A stretch of 64,000 nt of DNA from Perkinsus olseni (GCA_013115135.1 JABANP010000047.1:145781-209780); one strand, 5' to 3'. Counted from the first letter of the stretch, positions 22,890-33,704 are shown. Program-made: numbers and translations. Notes: generated from the sequence alone by a model not told the origin.

Positions 22890-24407
22890 CTACTTCTTAG
22901 AGAAGTAAATGGTAACCAGCCCCATCTTATGATAATGCTCCGATCTACTATAATTCTCATTGGCCGTCCTGTGGTCGCGATAGAACTTCCCTGACACATC
23001 CAGCGCTGCCCTGAACTCCCATCCAACCCCTTCAAGGGCATCCATAAGGTTGACCAGCAGCAAGCCACAGCACAGCACCGACTGTGAGTTAGCCTTCCCA
23101 GGTTGGAAGGCTGGCACCTTCAACTTCATCGTGACACCCTTGCCGTACTTCCCACAGGAGTCTGCTGCGAGCTCCACGTTGATGCATGGGGGACCGAGTA
23201 TACCATTGACGACCTTGGCAAGGGTCTCGAGGGAGGACTCTTCGGTGCTCGATAACCTTATTTCATCCTTGTCATGGAAAGATACACAAAGGAGCGGTAT
23301 ACACGAGTTGTCATCTGATGGAATCGAACCCGCAACCTTTCGCATGACAATCGTGGACATATCAGAGAGCTTCCCACTGCAGTCGAATGCTGTCATGAGC
23401 TCGAACCCTCTTGACCAGAAGTGGCCTAAGATACGCCCGATCAAGAGCTGTGCATCGATCTCCACAGGCCCCTTCGCAGACCACGGGCTCCCCTTCAGCT
23501 GCCATTGATACGAGCCTCCGTAAACTCCCTTCGTCTCGATCCCATACGGCCAAGCCTCAGTCAAGCACAGCTCCAGCGAGGGCCCGAGGTCCTCCATGAG
23601 AGCATCGCCCGGGGTGGTGAAGATGCGTATCTTGTCTTCATCATGGAGGCTGATCCCAACATAGATGGTATCTTTCGGCTGCTGCTGCTGGTCGCCCTGG
23701 GGGAAGAAGACAAGGCTCGACTTCGAGTATTGATTATTCGATAACTTCACAGATCTGCTCACTATGTTACCATAGCACTTCTCAAGCTCACAAGATACCG
23801 CCAAGACCATCTGCCTCACGGCGACTGTGCCCTCCTCCTCCGCAAGGAAGGGGTGTCCAGCAAGCTTCATCAACCGACCATCGGGAGAATCTTCCTCTTT
23901 TTCGACCTTCAAAGTAGAAGATATCCCCTTAATAATAACAGCAGCAGCCTTCCTGTCGCCCTCATCATCGGTATCAGGGACTATCAGGCGGACGTCCGCT
24001 TTGTCGTGTAACCCGAGAAGGCAGCTCTTGCCCTGGGCGAGGGAGTCCCGCTTCTTCAGGACCCATACTTGCATGAAGGTTGTTCGTGACATGCCAACAT
24101 CGACCTCAAGATACCATCCAACCTCGCGAAGGGCGTCTGTCAATCTGACCACGGCCTGCTCACCCTTGCCGCCGCTGCCAGTCCAAATGGAACTCCCAAA
24201 GGTAAACTTGTACAGGCCTGCGGACTTCTTCGAGGACCCTTCATTCTTGATGTCTCCGAAGGAGGTCCTCACCGCTGCTTTGACCGCATCCGGGCACTTC
24301 AACGCGTACAGATCGTGCTTGCCACTGAGGACTAGCACACAGTAGCCATGCTCAGTAGGCTCGTTCGGACGATTGTCTCGAAGACCTCCGAGGCCTCCAG
24401 CACCCAT
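22890..24407 (-). CDS. Four-repeat family, copy 5 (intact)
   Basis: The only copy readable as one frame: about 505 residues from ATG 24407 (Met-Gly-Ala-Gly-Gly-Leu), aligned with the Met-Gly starts of copies 3 and 4. The frame is open further upstream, to 24506, but the alignment supports the inner start. Four repeats are visible (about 15-145, 145-265, 265-385, 385-505), each with the HDxDxIR-like strand, the EFKL/YQWQLKGSPW block and GFELMTAFDCSG-type ends. It lacks a signal peptide or membrane helix. A glycine-2 start suggests N-myristoylation. The repeat is not a domain I can name; it vaguely recalls unnamed fungal proteins with a K-L-x-G-x-P-W block, which I could not check. It is divergent from the DHHC acyltransferase gene, separated by under 200 bp. 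Confidence 0.72.
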   Translation of the reverse strand: MGAGGLGGLRDNRPNEPTEHGYCVLVLSGKHDLYALKCPDAVKAAVRTSFGDIKNEGSSKKSAGLYKFTFGSSIWTGSGGKGEQAVVRLTDALREVGWYLEVDVGMSRTTFMQVWVLKKRDSLAQGKSCLLGLHDKADVRLIVPDTDDEGDRKAAAVIIKGISSTLKVEKEEDSPDGRLMKLAGHPFLAEEEGTVAVRQMVLAVSCELEKCYGNIVSRSVKLSNNQYSKSSLVFFPQGDQQQQPKDTIYVGISLHDEDKIRIFTTPGDALMEDLGPSLELCLTEAWPYGIETKGVYGGSYQWQLKGSPWSAKGPVEIDAQLLIGRILGHFWSRGFELMTAFDCSGKLSDMSTIVMRKVAGSIPSDDNSCIPLLCVSFHDKDEIRLSSTEESSLETLAKVVNGILGPPCINVELAADSCGKYGKGVTMKLKVPAFQPGKANSQSVLCCGLLLVNLMDALEGVGWEFRAALDVSGKFYRDHRTANENYSRSEHYHKMGLVTIYFSKK

Positions 24408-24592
24408 TGTGTGAAGAAGAAGAGGAAAGCCCTGGAGAGCTGATCTGACTATGGACAACAGTGAAGGGCGTATGGGCTTGCATTGGCGGCCCTGCCGCGA
24501 GGCCACGGCTACAGTGACCTATTGAATAGGATATCGCGTCTCCTACTACGCGAGTGAGCAATCATCCGGGCGCGCGCTACTTACGCTGTCCC
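24408..24592. promoter_or_regulatory. Divergent intergenic region (putative bidirectional promoter)
   Basis: Only about 185 bp separate the start of copy 5 (minus) from the first ATG of the DHHC gene (plus). By position it must serve as 5' flank of both. I recognise no motif. Confidence 0.35.
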
Positions 24593-27107
24593 ATGGCCGC
24601 GGCGGCCGTGGCAGAAGACAACGCAGGACCGCCTGAGTGGTCATTAGTACAGGATGCGGCATCTACCAGCAGTACCTCGCTGGATAAAGGCACCATTCAT
24701 ATTGCTGTGGCAGGTAGATCATCATGGACGAGAGTCGACCTAAAGATACTTCTCTCAGTTGCCCAATCGGATCGGCTACCGCGTGGGAAGGTGTTTTGAT
24801 TTATCGATCAAGTTGATGGGACCAGCATTGGTACGGAGTATCTTTCTTCTCCGTCAATGACCAGCTCGACCTCCTTAGATACTACTAGCGTTCTCCCTTT
24901 ACGGTTTTTGTACCTGCACCTACTTTGCCGTTATCATCCACTACTACAACACGGCATGGGTCTGGCTCGGTGCCACTGCCGTTGGCCTCTTCCTTCTCAT
25001 CAATATGATATACAATTATGTCCAGGTAGGGTCGTTTTTGCAATTTTTTCATCAGAATCCACACTGCATCTCAGGCGGCCCGAACCTCCCCTGGAGTGCC
25101 ACCTGTGTGTGACCCAGAGGCCCCAGCCGGCACCGATGGGGGTAGGAGTACCACACCAAGCGTTCATCATCATCGCTGTCTTCTCAGATCCTGAGGAGTT
25201 CGCCCTGCAGAACGCACTACAGCTCCGGTTGTCCAAGTACGGCAAAGGCTATCAAGGATTCGCTGATAGTGACAGCTCGGGTGAGTCTGGTGGTGAATGA
25301 ACAATACTGAGATAGTGGTATCAGAGGCAACTCAATCGATAGACATTGCGATTCGTTCAAAGCACTGGTGGATTCTCTCTGGTCGGGTCGTGTTCGTAGA
25401 AGCCCGGATGGATCACTCGGATACGAAGCTTTCCGAGGAGGCCGATCACTGGTGTATTTATCAGTTGGAGAGTCGACTCCCTACGTGCGGGTTTTAGATG
25501 ACGAAGAGAATGCCAGCAGCATGAAGCCCTCTTCGCCGACCCTCTTCCCGCTCTGTCGGAAGTGCAACAGGTGGTCAGAGGGGATGGAGTTGGTTCAAAA
25601 GTGACAGGTGTTCGGAGTGAGCAGTTTGCTCGTCATAAAGTAATCGCTGAACGTTGATGAAACTTTAGCGGCAGGTGGAGGATAAAGAGTGGCAGGATTT
25701 GGAATATGTACGGTAGCCCTCCTCGACTAGACGGAACAATGACCACTCCGAAAGATGAAGCTTCTCTCATCCAAACTGTAGTCGTGGATCCCTAGTATTC
25801 CTGCGATGAAAGTTGATCGGCAGGGGAGTATTTCTACGGCGCGTCGGAACCATAAACTTTTCTCACGTGCAGGTACAAGCCACCCCGAGCGCATCATTGT
25901 TCAGTATGTAAAGTATGTGTATTGAAGATGGACCATCACTGCCCTTGGCTTAACAATTGTGTCGGGCATCGGAACTACAAGTAGTAGCTCCCTTATCAAA
26001 GCAGCGCTAATTCGAGCCGACGGGTCGACTACTTCCGCTGCGAAGGGGTGGCGCTCCGATTTTCGCGGACAATTAGTCACGAAAAAATACAACATGCAAT
26101 AATGAGGCCACCATGCCGCGCGGCGCGTGGGCGGTGGAACGAACGAAGCAGTGGTGGAGTACCTAGTGCTGTATCGAATCGTCACGTGGCATGGTGGCAT
26201 CATTTTCGAATGTTGCAGACTGTATCTACCAAACGGTTTTGCAGGGGAAAAATTCCCCTTCAGTACCGGCCGTATTCGGCTAATTTCCCAAAGGTTTGGG
26301 TGAAAAAATAACATTTTTCATGGATGAATAACCGTTGGTTAGATGATTAGAATACCGCCTGTGTAATGCGGCTTAACGCTAGGTGCTGTAGTATTATTGT
26401 CCTGTCATCCACCTCTCCGTTGAAAGATACTTTTACCTCTTCCTGCTGTACCTCGAGCTGTGCTGCCTCTTCGTGGTCCTCTTATTTTTCGAACCCTTCT
26501 CTACGGCGATGTTCCCAACGCGAGGATCCCCTCGATGGAACATCTCCATTGGCTATAAGCAGGTAATAATTTCGTGGCGCGCGACACAGTGTGACTTTCC
26601 CTATTGCTCATCTCTTTCCAGGCGGTGGCGATGTCCTTTGTTATTTGCTTGGCCATTGCCATTGCCGTGGGCATTCTTCTCGGCTTCCACACGTATCTAG
26701 TCCTTACGAACCAGACGACGATAGACTTCCAGTCCAACGTCCGGGAGGCCAGGCTAGCGAAGCAACAGGGAAGGCTCTTCATGTAATACGGGTGCTGCCA
26801 CTCTGGGTATTATCATGTCGCAATGCTCCGCTCAGCAACCCCTTCGATCTGGGACGGGCGAGGAATTTTCATCAAGTTTTTGGAGACTACAGTTTCTGGT
26901 CATTCCGGTGGATGGTACCATGGGCCAACTCGAAGGTGAGCAGTTGTCGCGCGCCACGAAATTCCAATGAGCTGCTATCCTCAGCCGGCACCTAATTGTG
27001 ATGGATACTTGTGGCCCACCATCGGCACGAGAGGGGCCCCTCGAGGCAGCGGAGGTCATCGGAGGACCGTCTATCGGCACGCCGGCGGTCAGCAGCCAGC
27101 TGAGTGA
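24593..27107 (+). CDS. DHHC-type protein S-palmitoyltransferase
   Basis: A multi-exon gene encoding a zDHHC acyltransferase, which moves palmitate from acyl-CoA to cysteines of membrane proteins. Visible parts in order: a [15 protein letters not shown] segment and two N-terminal helices (about 24790-25026); the cysteine-rich domain with [12 protein letters not shown], then the catalytic DHHC in [13 protein letters not shown] (25870-25975); further helices ([13 protein letters not shown], then [14 protein letters not shown]); the TTxE-like LTNQTTID; and the [14 protein letters not shown] motif. It ends at 27105-27107. Introns include 24714-24758 (45 nt), 24831-24878 (48), a 447-nt one near 25979-26425, and about 26933-26984 (around 50). 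The first exon does not join in phase unambiguously, so the N-terminus is tentative. Neighbouring Met-Gly proteins are plausible but unproven substrates. Confidence 0.88.
24714..24758 (+). repeat. Intronic repeat, family I (45-nt intron)
   Basis: The intron ends in GTCGACCTAAAGATACTT..CTCAG. This closely matches the 3' halves of the introns at 49834-49895 and 48820-48877, which belong to unrelated genes. Confidence 0.65.
24831..24878 (+). repeat. Intronic repeat, family I, rearranged or inverted (48-nt intron)
   Basis: GGAGTATCTTTCTTCTCC near the 5' end and GCTCGACC near the 3' end: the reverse-complement order of the family I motifs. Confidence 0.45.
26091..26214. repeat. Imperfect inverted repeat inside a long DHHC intron
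   Basis: Arms 26091-26117 and 26188-26214 are complementary at about 23 of 27 positions (core GGCATGGTGGC), separated by about 70 nt of GC-rich sequence. This intron is about ten times longer than most in the window, so the hairpin may be an inserted non-autonomous element. Confidence 0.5.
26568..26585 (+). repeat. Intronic repeat, family II (sense)
   Basis: AATTTCGTGGCGCGCGAC begins 5 nt into the intron GTAATAATTTCG... of the DHHC gene (intron about 26563-26622). Confidence 0.65.
26946..26963 (-). repeat. Intronic repeat, family II (antisense)
   Basis: The exact reverse complement of the 26568 copy, inside the roughly 50-nt intron GTGAGCAGTTGTCGCGC... of the same DHHC gene. The two copies lie under 400 nt apart in opposite orientation. 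Confidence 0.65.
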
Positions 27108-27223
27108 AGCTTTGTCGTTGATTATGCATATAACATTAATAATGATACAGTTTTCTTCCATCACGCATTGTTAAGTTCTCTATTCAATTGCAGTCGATCG
27201 TAGTAGTGTTAGTTGTCATTATC

Positions 27224-29185
27224 ATGACTACCCCTCCAGGCCCTACCAGCGGTGCCTCCCCCGGGCCAGAGATGGTGGATGGTCATGAAGAGGTTAAGTA
27301 AGTAGGGCTGAAACGTATCTTTGGTTAGCGTCGAATTTAGACCATGAGCGTTAATGATAGAATCTTAATGGCAAATTTCCGTAATCGAAAGTCCGATGAT
27401 GGTTTGAGTTTCTATCTGTATCGCTGTCATTCAGACCTGCCGCCACCACCGGAGAGGTGACGGCCGAGGCAGCGGAGACTGTGGGAAGTGGAAGTCCCTT
27501 CTCCTGCTCCTGGTCCTCCACCGAGAGCAGCAGCAGCGGCTACCACGTGAGACCAGCGGGTCGAATGAGGCCTCACCGTCGTGCAGGCCATCGAACGACG
27601 GCTTTGCGATGCTGTCTTCCTCATGCTGGAACTGGCTGATGTCGAGAAGGAGGCGGCCCGTTCAGACGACATCCGACAAGTAGGGCTAGTCGTCTGTTGC
27701 CGTTGAGGAATTGCAAGATAGCAAGATTCCATGGTCAGGTCCTTGTAGAGCGGTTACGTGGAGTAGCATCTGACCTCCTTCTGTCGGGGGACCAAGACGC
27801 TGCTGAGGGAGCCCCAGCCTGCACCCATCTAGCGTCCGCCCTCAATCTAGTTGCCAGAGTTTTCGACCACCCGGAGGGGAGCCGAGAAGGAATGCTGCCT
27901 GCGGTGCGTTCTAGGGAGAGCTCCGACGTGGCGCTTTCGTGTTCATAAAATTGCCTGCTTCTTCATTCATCAAACGTTGGGAATCTGTGAGAGCACTCGG
28001 ATCAACTAGGAACAGGAGATTGGCGCCAGTGACTCTCCACACAGTCCTTATAGATTCTATTCCGAGCTCGATGGTCTGGGTGGATCCTCGCAGTTGGTTC
28101 CTTGATGCAGGCCCTGCTGGCTCTCCGTGGTGTGGTGGCAGCCTGTCCCCTCACCGAGCACTCGCCTGATAGGATGACCGCGGAGGCACAGGACGGCATC
28201 CTCGCGGCTGCTGGCATAGTCTATGTTGGGCTTGCTCTGTACGCACTCGCCTCCCTCCGCTACCGCCGTGTCACCACCTCTCGACAGGTACCAGAATCGT
28301 AAGGAGCCGTGCGCTGCTACTCGGTCGAGGGCCCAGGATGGACTTGGTTTTTTACACCGTTCCAGTGATGTTCGGGAAGAGTTCGAAGTGTAGTCAACGG
28401 AGCCGCCTTTGATGGCCTTGATCAGCTTTGCCTCAGTTACGTGAGTCGGTTGTACAGGGAGGTGCACTTCCCCCACAGTGAAGGCAGTGAGTGGCCCGAA
28501 GCCACCGGCCTGGTGCGGTTGATCAGACGGCTGAATGATCTAGTATGGGCAGCTGAGGTTACTGACAGTGATGCGGTGAGTGGTTAGTCAAGGTTTAGTA
28601 CCATAAATCGCCTTATTCAGGAGAACTTCACCCATCCGGTTGTATGCTTGCCGGGTAGCAAGGTGGTGATAGCTCCTGTTAGCGAATGCTTGGAGGGCAT
28701 CAGGAAGGGCGGAGCGACGCTCCTCGATTTTAATGTCACTAAGGTCGATCATGACGTCATCTACACTATGTGGTTCTCATCGGACGTAGGCTGTGGGCAT
28801 GCATGCATACCACTCCTTTCGCAACTCTTTCCAGGACGGCTCCATAAGGTGGCAGCTGGACTACACCTATGATCACTTCCTCGATCTCTCTCGTCGTCTG
28901 GCGAAGACCAGCCCGAGCTGTCCTCCCCTGCCGTCCACGAAGTACTCCATCATCACCACCATACTCAATCATGATGACGAGATTGACGATCGACTCGCCA
29001 GCGATCTCGGCCACTGGGTAGGGCGTGTCACCAGCCACTGCCCCTGTACTGTCTGTTGGCAGGTGAAGGACATCGTGAAGTCGGAGAGGGGTCCCATTGT
29101 GGAACAGGCCTTCGGGCTCGGGGCGGCCCTGAGGAGAACTGGAGGGAGCAGCTCAGACCAATGGTTTGAGGATCACCAAAGTTGA
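27224..29185 (+). CDS. Membrane-anchored PX-like domain protein
   Basis: ATG 27224. Exons join in frame over introns of 137 nt (27298-27434), 40 nt (about 27548-27587) and 57, 49 and 45 nt. The N-terminal part is Pro/Ser/Glu-rich and helical (LCDAVFLMLELADVEKEAAR). A hydrophobic segment near 28205-28255 (LAAAGIVYVGLALYALASL) could span a membrane. The C-terminal part contains WQLDYTYDHFLDLSRRL, then SCPPLPSTKY, the spacing of a phox-homology (PX) fold, in which a Tyr/Phe-rich strand precedes a helix and a Pro-rich turn and which usually binds phosphoinositides. The basic lipid-binding residues are only partly evident, so PX is tentative. The exon junction near 28380 is unresolved. It ends TGGSSSDQWFEDHQS. 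Confidence 0.6.
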
Positions 29186-29885
29186 TTAATATTAGCATGC
29201 AGCATGCAGGGAAGTTCCGTTAGCGTCGAAGTTGTTGCGTTGGCGACACGGAGTGGTGGGAGAAGGAAACAGGAAGTCCTAGAAAGAATAGGAGCGATGA
29301 GAACGATGGAAGGAACCCGTCGCTGGCGGCACCAATTGAGCCGTCATCGCCCGGCAAGAACCATTCTATGGTTTACTCGGATACCGGTTCGTTGATAAAT
29401 ACACCCCTGCACCAACTCTCACCATATCCGGTTTTTCGGCTCGTGCGCTGTCACCTGGTCACCGAGTGCTGCGACTTGCGATGGTATGTTCTTATGATTC
29501 GTAGAATATAGCCTCCACGTTTCAGGGCCTAACTCTTCGTAGTCAGTGAGAACTCCGAAAGTCGTGAGAAATTTTCTCCACAAAATTCTTAGCGTACATG
29601 GGTCGAAGATTAGGTGCAAAGTTATAGATATACTTTCCCAGTAAAAGTTGGTATTTTGGGGCGGCGCGATTTTAAGCCGTGTATGCTAACAAGCTGTGGA
29701 GAAGTGTAGGTATTCTGTACACATTTTCGGGTCTTTACGACTCTCCAAGTAATAGGTGAAATGAAGGGAGGCAATGCGCTAAATGTGACTGAGGACAGCT
29801 TCTGTAGTTGAGTGACCATCAATTGAGCAGCAACCTTCGGAAGGAGTGGCCTTGGACTAGAATCAGTCTGGAACTGCCATCACCA
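29186..29885. other. Intergenic region, nothing recognised
   Basis: About 700 bp between two plus-strand genes. It holds only short ORFs with no domain. Confidence 0.4.
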
Positions 29886-32187
29886 ATGGCTGAGGTTAAC
29901 ACTGTGTTGGACAGGATGAAGGCGAGGTGTGGTAGGCGGGGCTACAACGTGAATGACAGTATACCGGAGAACACAACTTGGGAGGGCATTGCTGAGCTAC
30001 TGAGGCCGCCTGGGGCTCATCGGAGCTCCACACAAATGGACAGTCGAACAGCTCATGATGGGGAGGAGACAATCTCTCGCGGCTCCAATCAAGAAGTGAG
30101 CTTGAGACCGTCGGACGGTTATGAAGTGGGCCGCCGTCCTTAGGGTACTCGAGAGAGGCCGCAGAGCACACCCGAGGAGAGGGCTTATGAGATTTTGATG
30201 GGAAACGAGGGACCGCATATCATCACTCGAGGCCTCCGCCCCAGGTGAGCACCCCATGTGGCGTTATGATCGATGATGGCTCTCAGGCACGTCTGCTGGG
30301 TACCGGTCAACATACCTGCACATCGCCAAGGCTCATCAGGAGCTCCTCCACACTCTACAGGGGTTCCACACTCGCAGTCGGCCAGCTGCGGTCCAGACCG
30401 GTCCAGCCGAGGCCCCCGCCCCTCTAATAGTGCCTCCTGAGAGCGGCGAAGAGCTGCGAGACCTCCCGAACGAGCTCGAGTTCAGCTTCGACTCGCCGCC
30501 CCAGAAGCCGGGGGCTTCCGGTGGTCGCTCGGGGCCCGTGTGGAGGTCGTCATACACCGACAAAGGCGGTCATTCAACAACAAGCGTGCGCCCGCTCCGA
30601 GAAGCAGCAGCGTCACTGGAGAGCTCTGCTGACCTTAGCGTGATCACTGCTTCAACTGAGGAGGAGCAGGAGGGGGCGTTGGAGGCTTCCATGTCTCAAG
30701 CCATCGTTGCTGAGCTCCTTAGTGGCACTGTGAACACGATGGCAGCTGTCGAGGAGGAAGACGAACCCGACCCACGCCGATTGGGCATCAACGATACGGC
30801 ATCAACGGCTGACCAGCGAGCCGGCGTTGTCACAGAGGACCTCCCAGAGGGGTCAAGGGGAACCGCTGTTGATGGCCATGATGAAGCGGATAGTATGCGG
30901 GCAGAGGAGAGGGCGTACTCGGTGGAATTGAGCGCAGAGGACGACATCGCTGCTGATGGCGATGATCATAAGCCGCCTGAGGAAGCAGCGAGATGGTCCA
31001 GGGACGTGCTGATGGACGACGAGCCTATCAATACTGGCGGACAAGGGTCAACAACCCGAAGGAGTTCAGCTGAGGCCGGCCAGTCCGATGCTGTTATACC
31101 TGCCGTTGATCAGGCTAAGCAGAAGGGCTTGGGCGGGAGCGGGACGGGAGAGGCCTCCAATAGCGACCTGGCGGGAGGGGCAGTGGAGGGGTATGAAGGA
31201 CCGAGATCCAGTGATGAGGTAAAGGGCACTGAGAGCAGCCAGGAGGAGGAGACTTATCAGGCAAGCGAGGGCTTCGGTGAGCTGATGACCATGATCGAGA
31301 AGCTGGCAGCAGCGAAGGAACATATCGAGGAAAGCTATGTCGACTCTGTCCAGCCCAGACAGGTTGACCATGTCCACTCCCAGGCAGGTCGACTCTGTCC
31401 ACCCCAGGCAGGTCGACTCTGTCCACCCCAGGCAGGTCGACTCTGTCCACCCCAGGCAGGTCGCCTCAGTGCTCTTGGCTGACTGCTATACCATACATGA
31501 AGGCCCATCGCTTGGCGGAGAGGCTGACGATGCCGTTGACGAGTCGAGCAGTGGGGGTCATGTGGCAGCACCGATGAAGGACGAGAAAGAGCATCGGGAT
31601 GGAAGATCGGTAGGGGAGCAGGGCCGAGGGGAGGTCGGAGAGGAGACACGTGAGGCGGACCGACCTGAGGGTCTTCCTAAGGAGGGCTCCGGCGTTGATG
31701 GCGGAGCTAAGGTACTCCTACCGAACCCTGAAACTCCTCACATCGCGTTAGACGAGCAGGACGGGGATCATCCGGTCCCTGTGGAAGCGCTGGTAGAGCA
31801 CCCGGGTACGGCAGGAGCATCGGCCACGGAGGAAGAAGGGCAGACGACGACGGAAGAGTTATCAAACACCCCAATCCCGTGAGGACGGCCAGACCAGTGG
31901 CCAAGAACCTCGGTATAGTGGACACATTCGACAGGCTAGTTCGGCAGGCCAGGGCCCACACGCAGCCCTCTCGCACCGCCCAGTCCCCACCTCCAAGGAC
32001 CCCCACACCAGGGGAGAACCCGACGGCGGCGGCGGGCGGGGTAGGAATCTTGCAGACGCGACGGTACTACCATCTACCCGAGTTCATATCGAAGGGGCAG
32101 AAGACCCTGAAGGTAACAGTATCGAAGAAAAGGCTTCTGGGAGGCGGCAGAGGCGGGAAGCAACTGTTCGACCCTGACCCCTTTTGA
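29886..32187 (+). CDS. Long acidic, low-complexity protein of unknown function
   Basis: ATG 29886 opens a short exon (LDRMKARCGRRGYNVN). A 48-nt intron (about 30097-30144) and another near 30245 lead to a long acidic Ser/Glu/Asp-rich exon (30330-31338) with no predicted fold. The frame then changes across the minisatellite at 31339-31459, continues in a second acidic exon, and after a 56-nt intron (about 31881-31936) ends in a basic tail with RRYYHLPEFISKGQKTLKV..KKRLLGG. The junction near 30245-30330 is off by one in phase and unresolved. Composition suggests an intrinsically disordered scaffold. I do not recognise a family. Confidence 0.55.
31339..31459 (+). repeat. 24-bp minisatellite whose unit carries splice signals
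   Basis: Five head-to-tail units (24, 25, 24, 24, 24 nt) of type GTCGACTCTGTCCACCCCAG followed by GCAG; the last three are identical. Each begins GT and ends CAG, so each can act as donor and acceptor. The flanking reading frames differ by one position, and the one 25-nt unit supplies exactly that. Confidence 0.8.
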
Positions 32188-32433
32188 AGAGTGGTTTTGA
32201 GTACGGCCAGCTTTGTACCATGCTCATCGATTGTTCATGTTAACGTTGTGGAGTTACACAGTACTGACTCGCCACTGTACTCGTCAAGACCCACAACCCC
32301 TAATGAAATCATGATCGGGTCTTAAACAAAGGAGTGGTACTCAACCACTCGTCGCCTCACGCAAGCAGGCCAATACCAGCATTAAGGACTGTGAACACGA
32401 GTCGATACTAATGGATGATACGCGGCACAGGTC
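32188..32433. other. Convergent intergenic region
   Basis: It lies between the 3' ends of the acidic plus-strand gene and the minus-strand bestrophin-like gene. No other feature seen. Confidence 0.4.
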
Positions 32434-33377
32434 TCAGGCGTTTTTCTTATCCTGTAGACCACGACGGCGACTAGATCGCCTAGGCTTCGACTCATCCCCT
32501 TGAGGATGCTCTATGATGGATTGGCCCACGAGGGACTCGATAGTGGCTACAGTACTGAGCCAGTACTTGTGCAGGTCGAAGCCCCTGGTTGAATTGAGTA
32601 CGTAGTCAGTAGTGAGGAGCCAAGTGTGCATGATAATAAAAATACATGATGAAATGACGATGACCGCCTGTGTGTCGTGGTTGGCGAGGGGCGCCACGTA
32701 CCCGAAGGGCATGAACAACAGGAAGGCCCAAGTCCCGCCATGAACGATCCAGGACAGGGTCGGAGGCACTGGTGTGCTCAAAAACATCATCGAGTCACCA
32801 GCGGACCCCCGACAGACGGTCAGATCCGCTTGGACCGACAGGCGTACGTGCATGGGGACGTCGTCGATGGCGGCGAGGATCCGCAGGAAGGACGAGTACA
32901 CCGCAGGTACGCTCAACGGCCGGGCTATACCGTCGTTCTTTCTCAACAACCCCATCGCCTCCAGGGCCTCGACCCGGTCCTCCCCGCGGCCCCCTGCCAT
33001 CTCCTACGAGATGGACAGCGTACCCGAGCAGCAGCAGTCGGTAAAGATCCACGTGTTGGGCCATGCCTTCACCAGTCAGGAATGACGGTGATGTCGACCG
33101 AGCGTCCGGCGGCGTGGCCGGTGAGGGTTCGAACCGACCACCAGCGGGAGAAGCTGACGGTCGTGTAGAAGCCAAAGAGGAGGCCTAGGATGATCGAGAA
33201 GACGTTCCAGAGCTTCTCGAGGGAGGCCAAGTGGAGGATGAGATTGTCCATGAAGGGGGCGTGTACGAAGGTGCCGAGAGCCGCCACGTAGAGGAGGGAG
33301 GGGATGATGAAGGCCAGCGGGGAGACGGTGGTGGGGCCGGCAGCGGTAGCAGAGAACGGGTAGGGCAGAGACATCAT
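32434..33377 (-). CDS. Bestrophin/UPF0187-like anion channel
   Basis: Two main exons. The first (33377 down to about 33080) has a hydrophobic segment and the family hallmark LLFGFYTTVSFSRWW followed by a helix ending near SVDIT; bestrophins carry GFYV..RWW at this place. A linking exon around 33050-32990 (AQHVDLYRLLLLGYAVHL) is joined by a 40-nt intron to the second exon, which has LEAMGLLRKNDG, two further hydrophobic segments (LSWIVHGGTWAFLLFMPFGYV and VIVISSCIFIIMHTWL) and a basic tail. Bestrophin-family proteins form pentameric chloride/bicarbonate channels. ATG 33377 is chosen as the first in-frame ATG, and upstream exons are possible. The junction near 33075 is uncertain. Confidence 0.7.
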
Positions 33378-33704
33378 TAAAAGGCTGTTGACCGCCTCCC
33401 CCAAATTAATGATAAATCAATACCGCACCATCCTCATCGAAATGTAACACTAGAGATGCTGTCCTCCCCTGGCGCGTGACGGGCTTGCCGCCAGAGGAGT
33501 CATTCGCTCTCCTCCTTAACAGTTGTGGTTTCTGTCACCTATCGTCGTCAGCCTCGACTCGGCCCCTTCCTGGTCGGCCTGTACGACGGCAACTCCCCGC
33601 CACCACCGCTGCCGCCGTCCCAGAAGCCTTTACTCGCTCTATTCACCGTGTCACCCTTGTGTGGCCGCAGCCCCCTGCCGAACACAAACAGTTCACAGAC
33701 AACG
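33378..33704. other. Intergenic region, nothing recognised
   Basis: It separates the bestrophin-like gene from the small membrane protein gene. The plus-strand ORFs here have no support. Confidence 0.35.

Noticed and set aside
31339..31459. Regular 24-bp repeats resembling a CRISPR array
   Set aside because: Units are directly adjacent with no spacers, lie inside a coding gene of a eukaryote, and no cas genes exist.
30696..31649. Minus-strand ORFs opposite the acidic gene
   Set aside because: Mirror images of the acidic exon and of the minisatellite; they share no domain or splice support.
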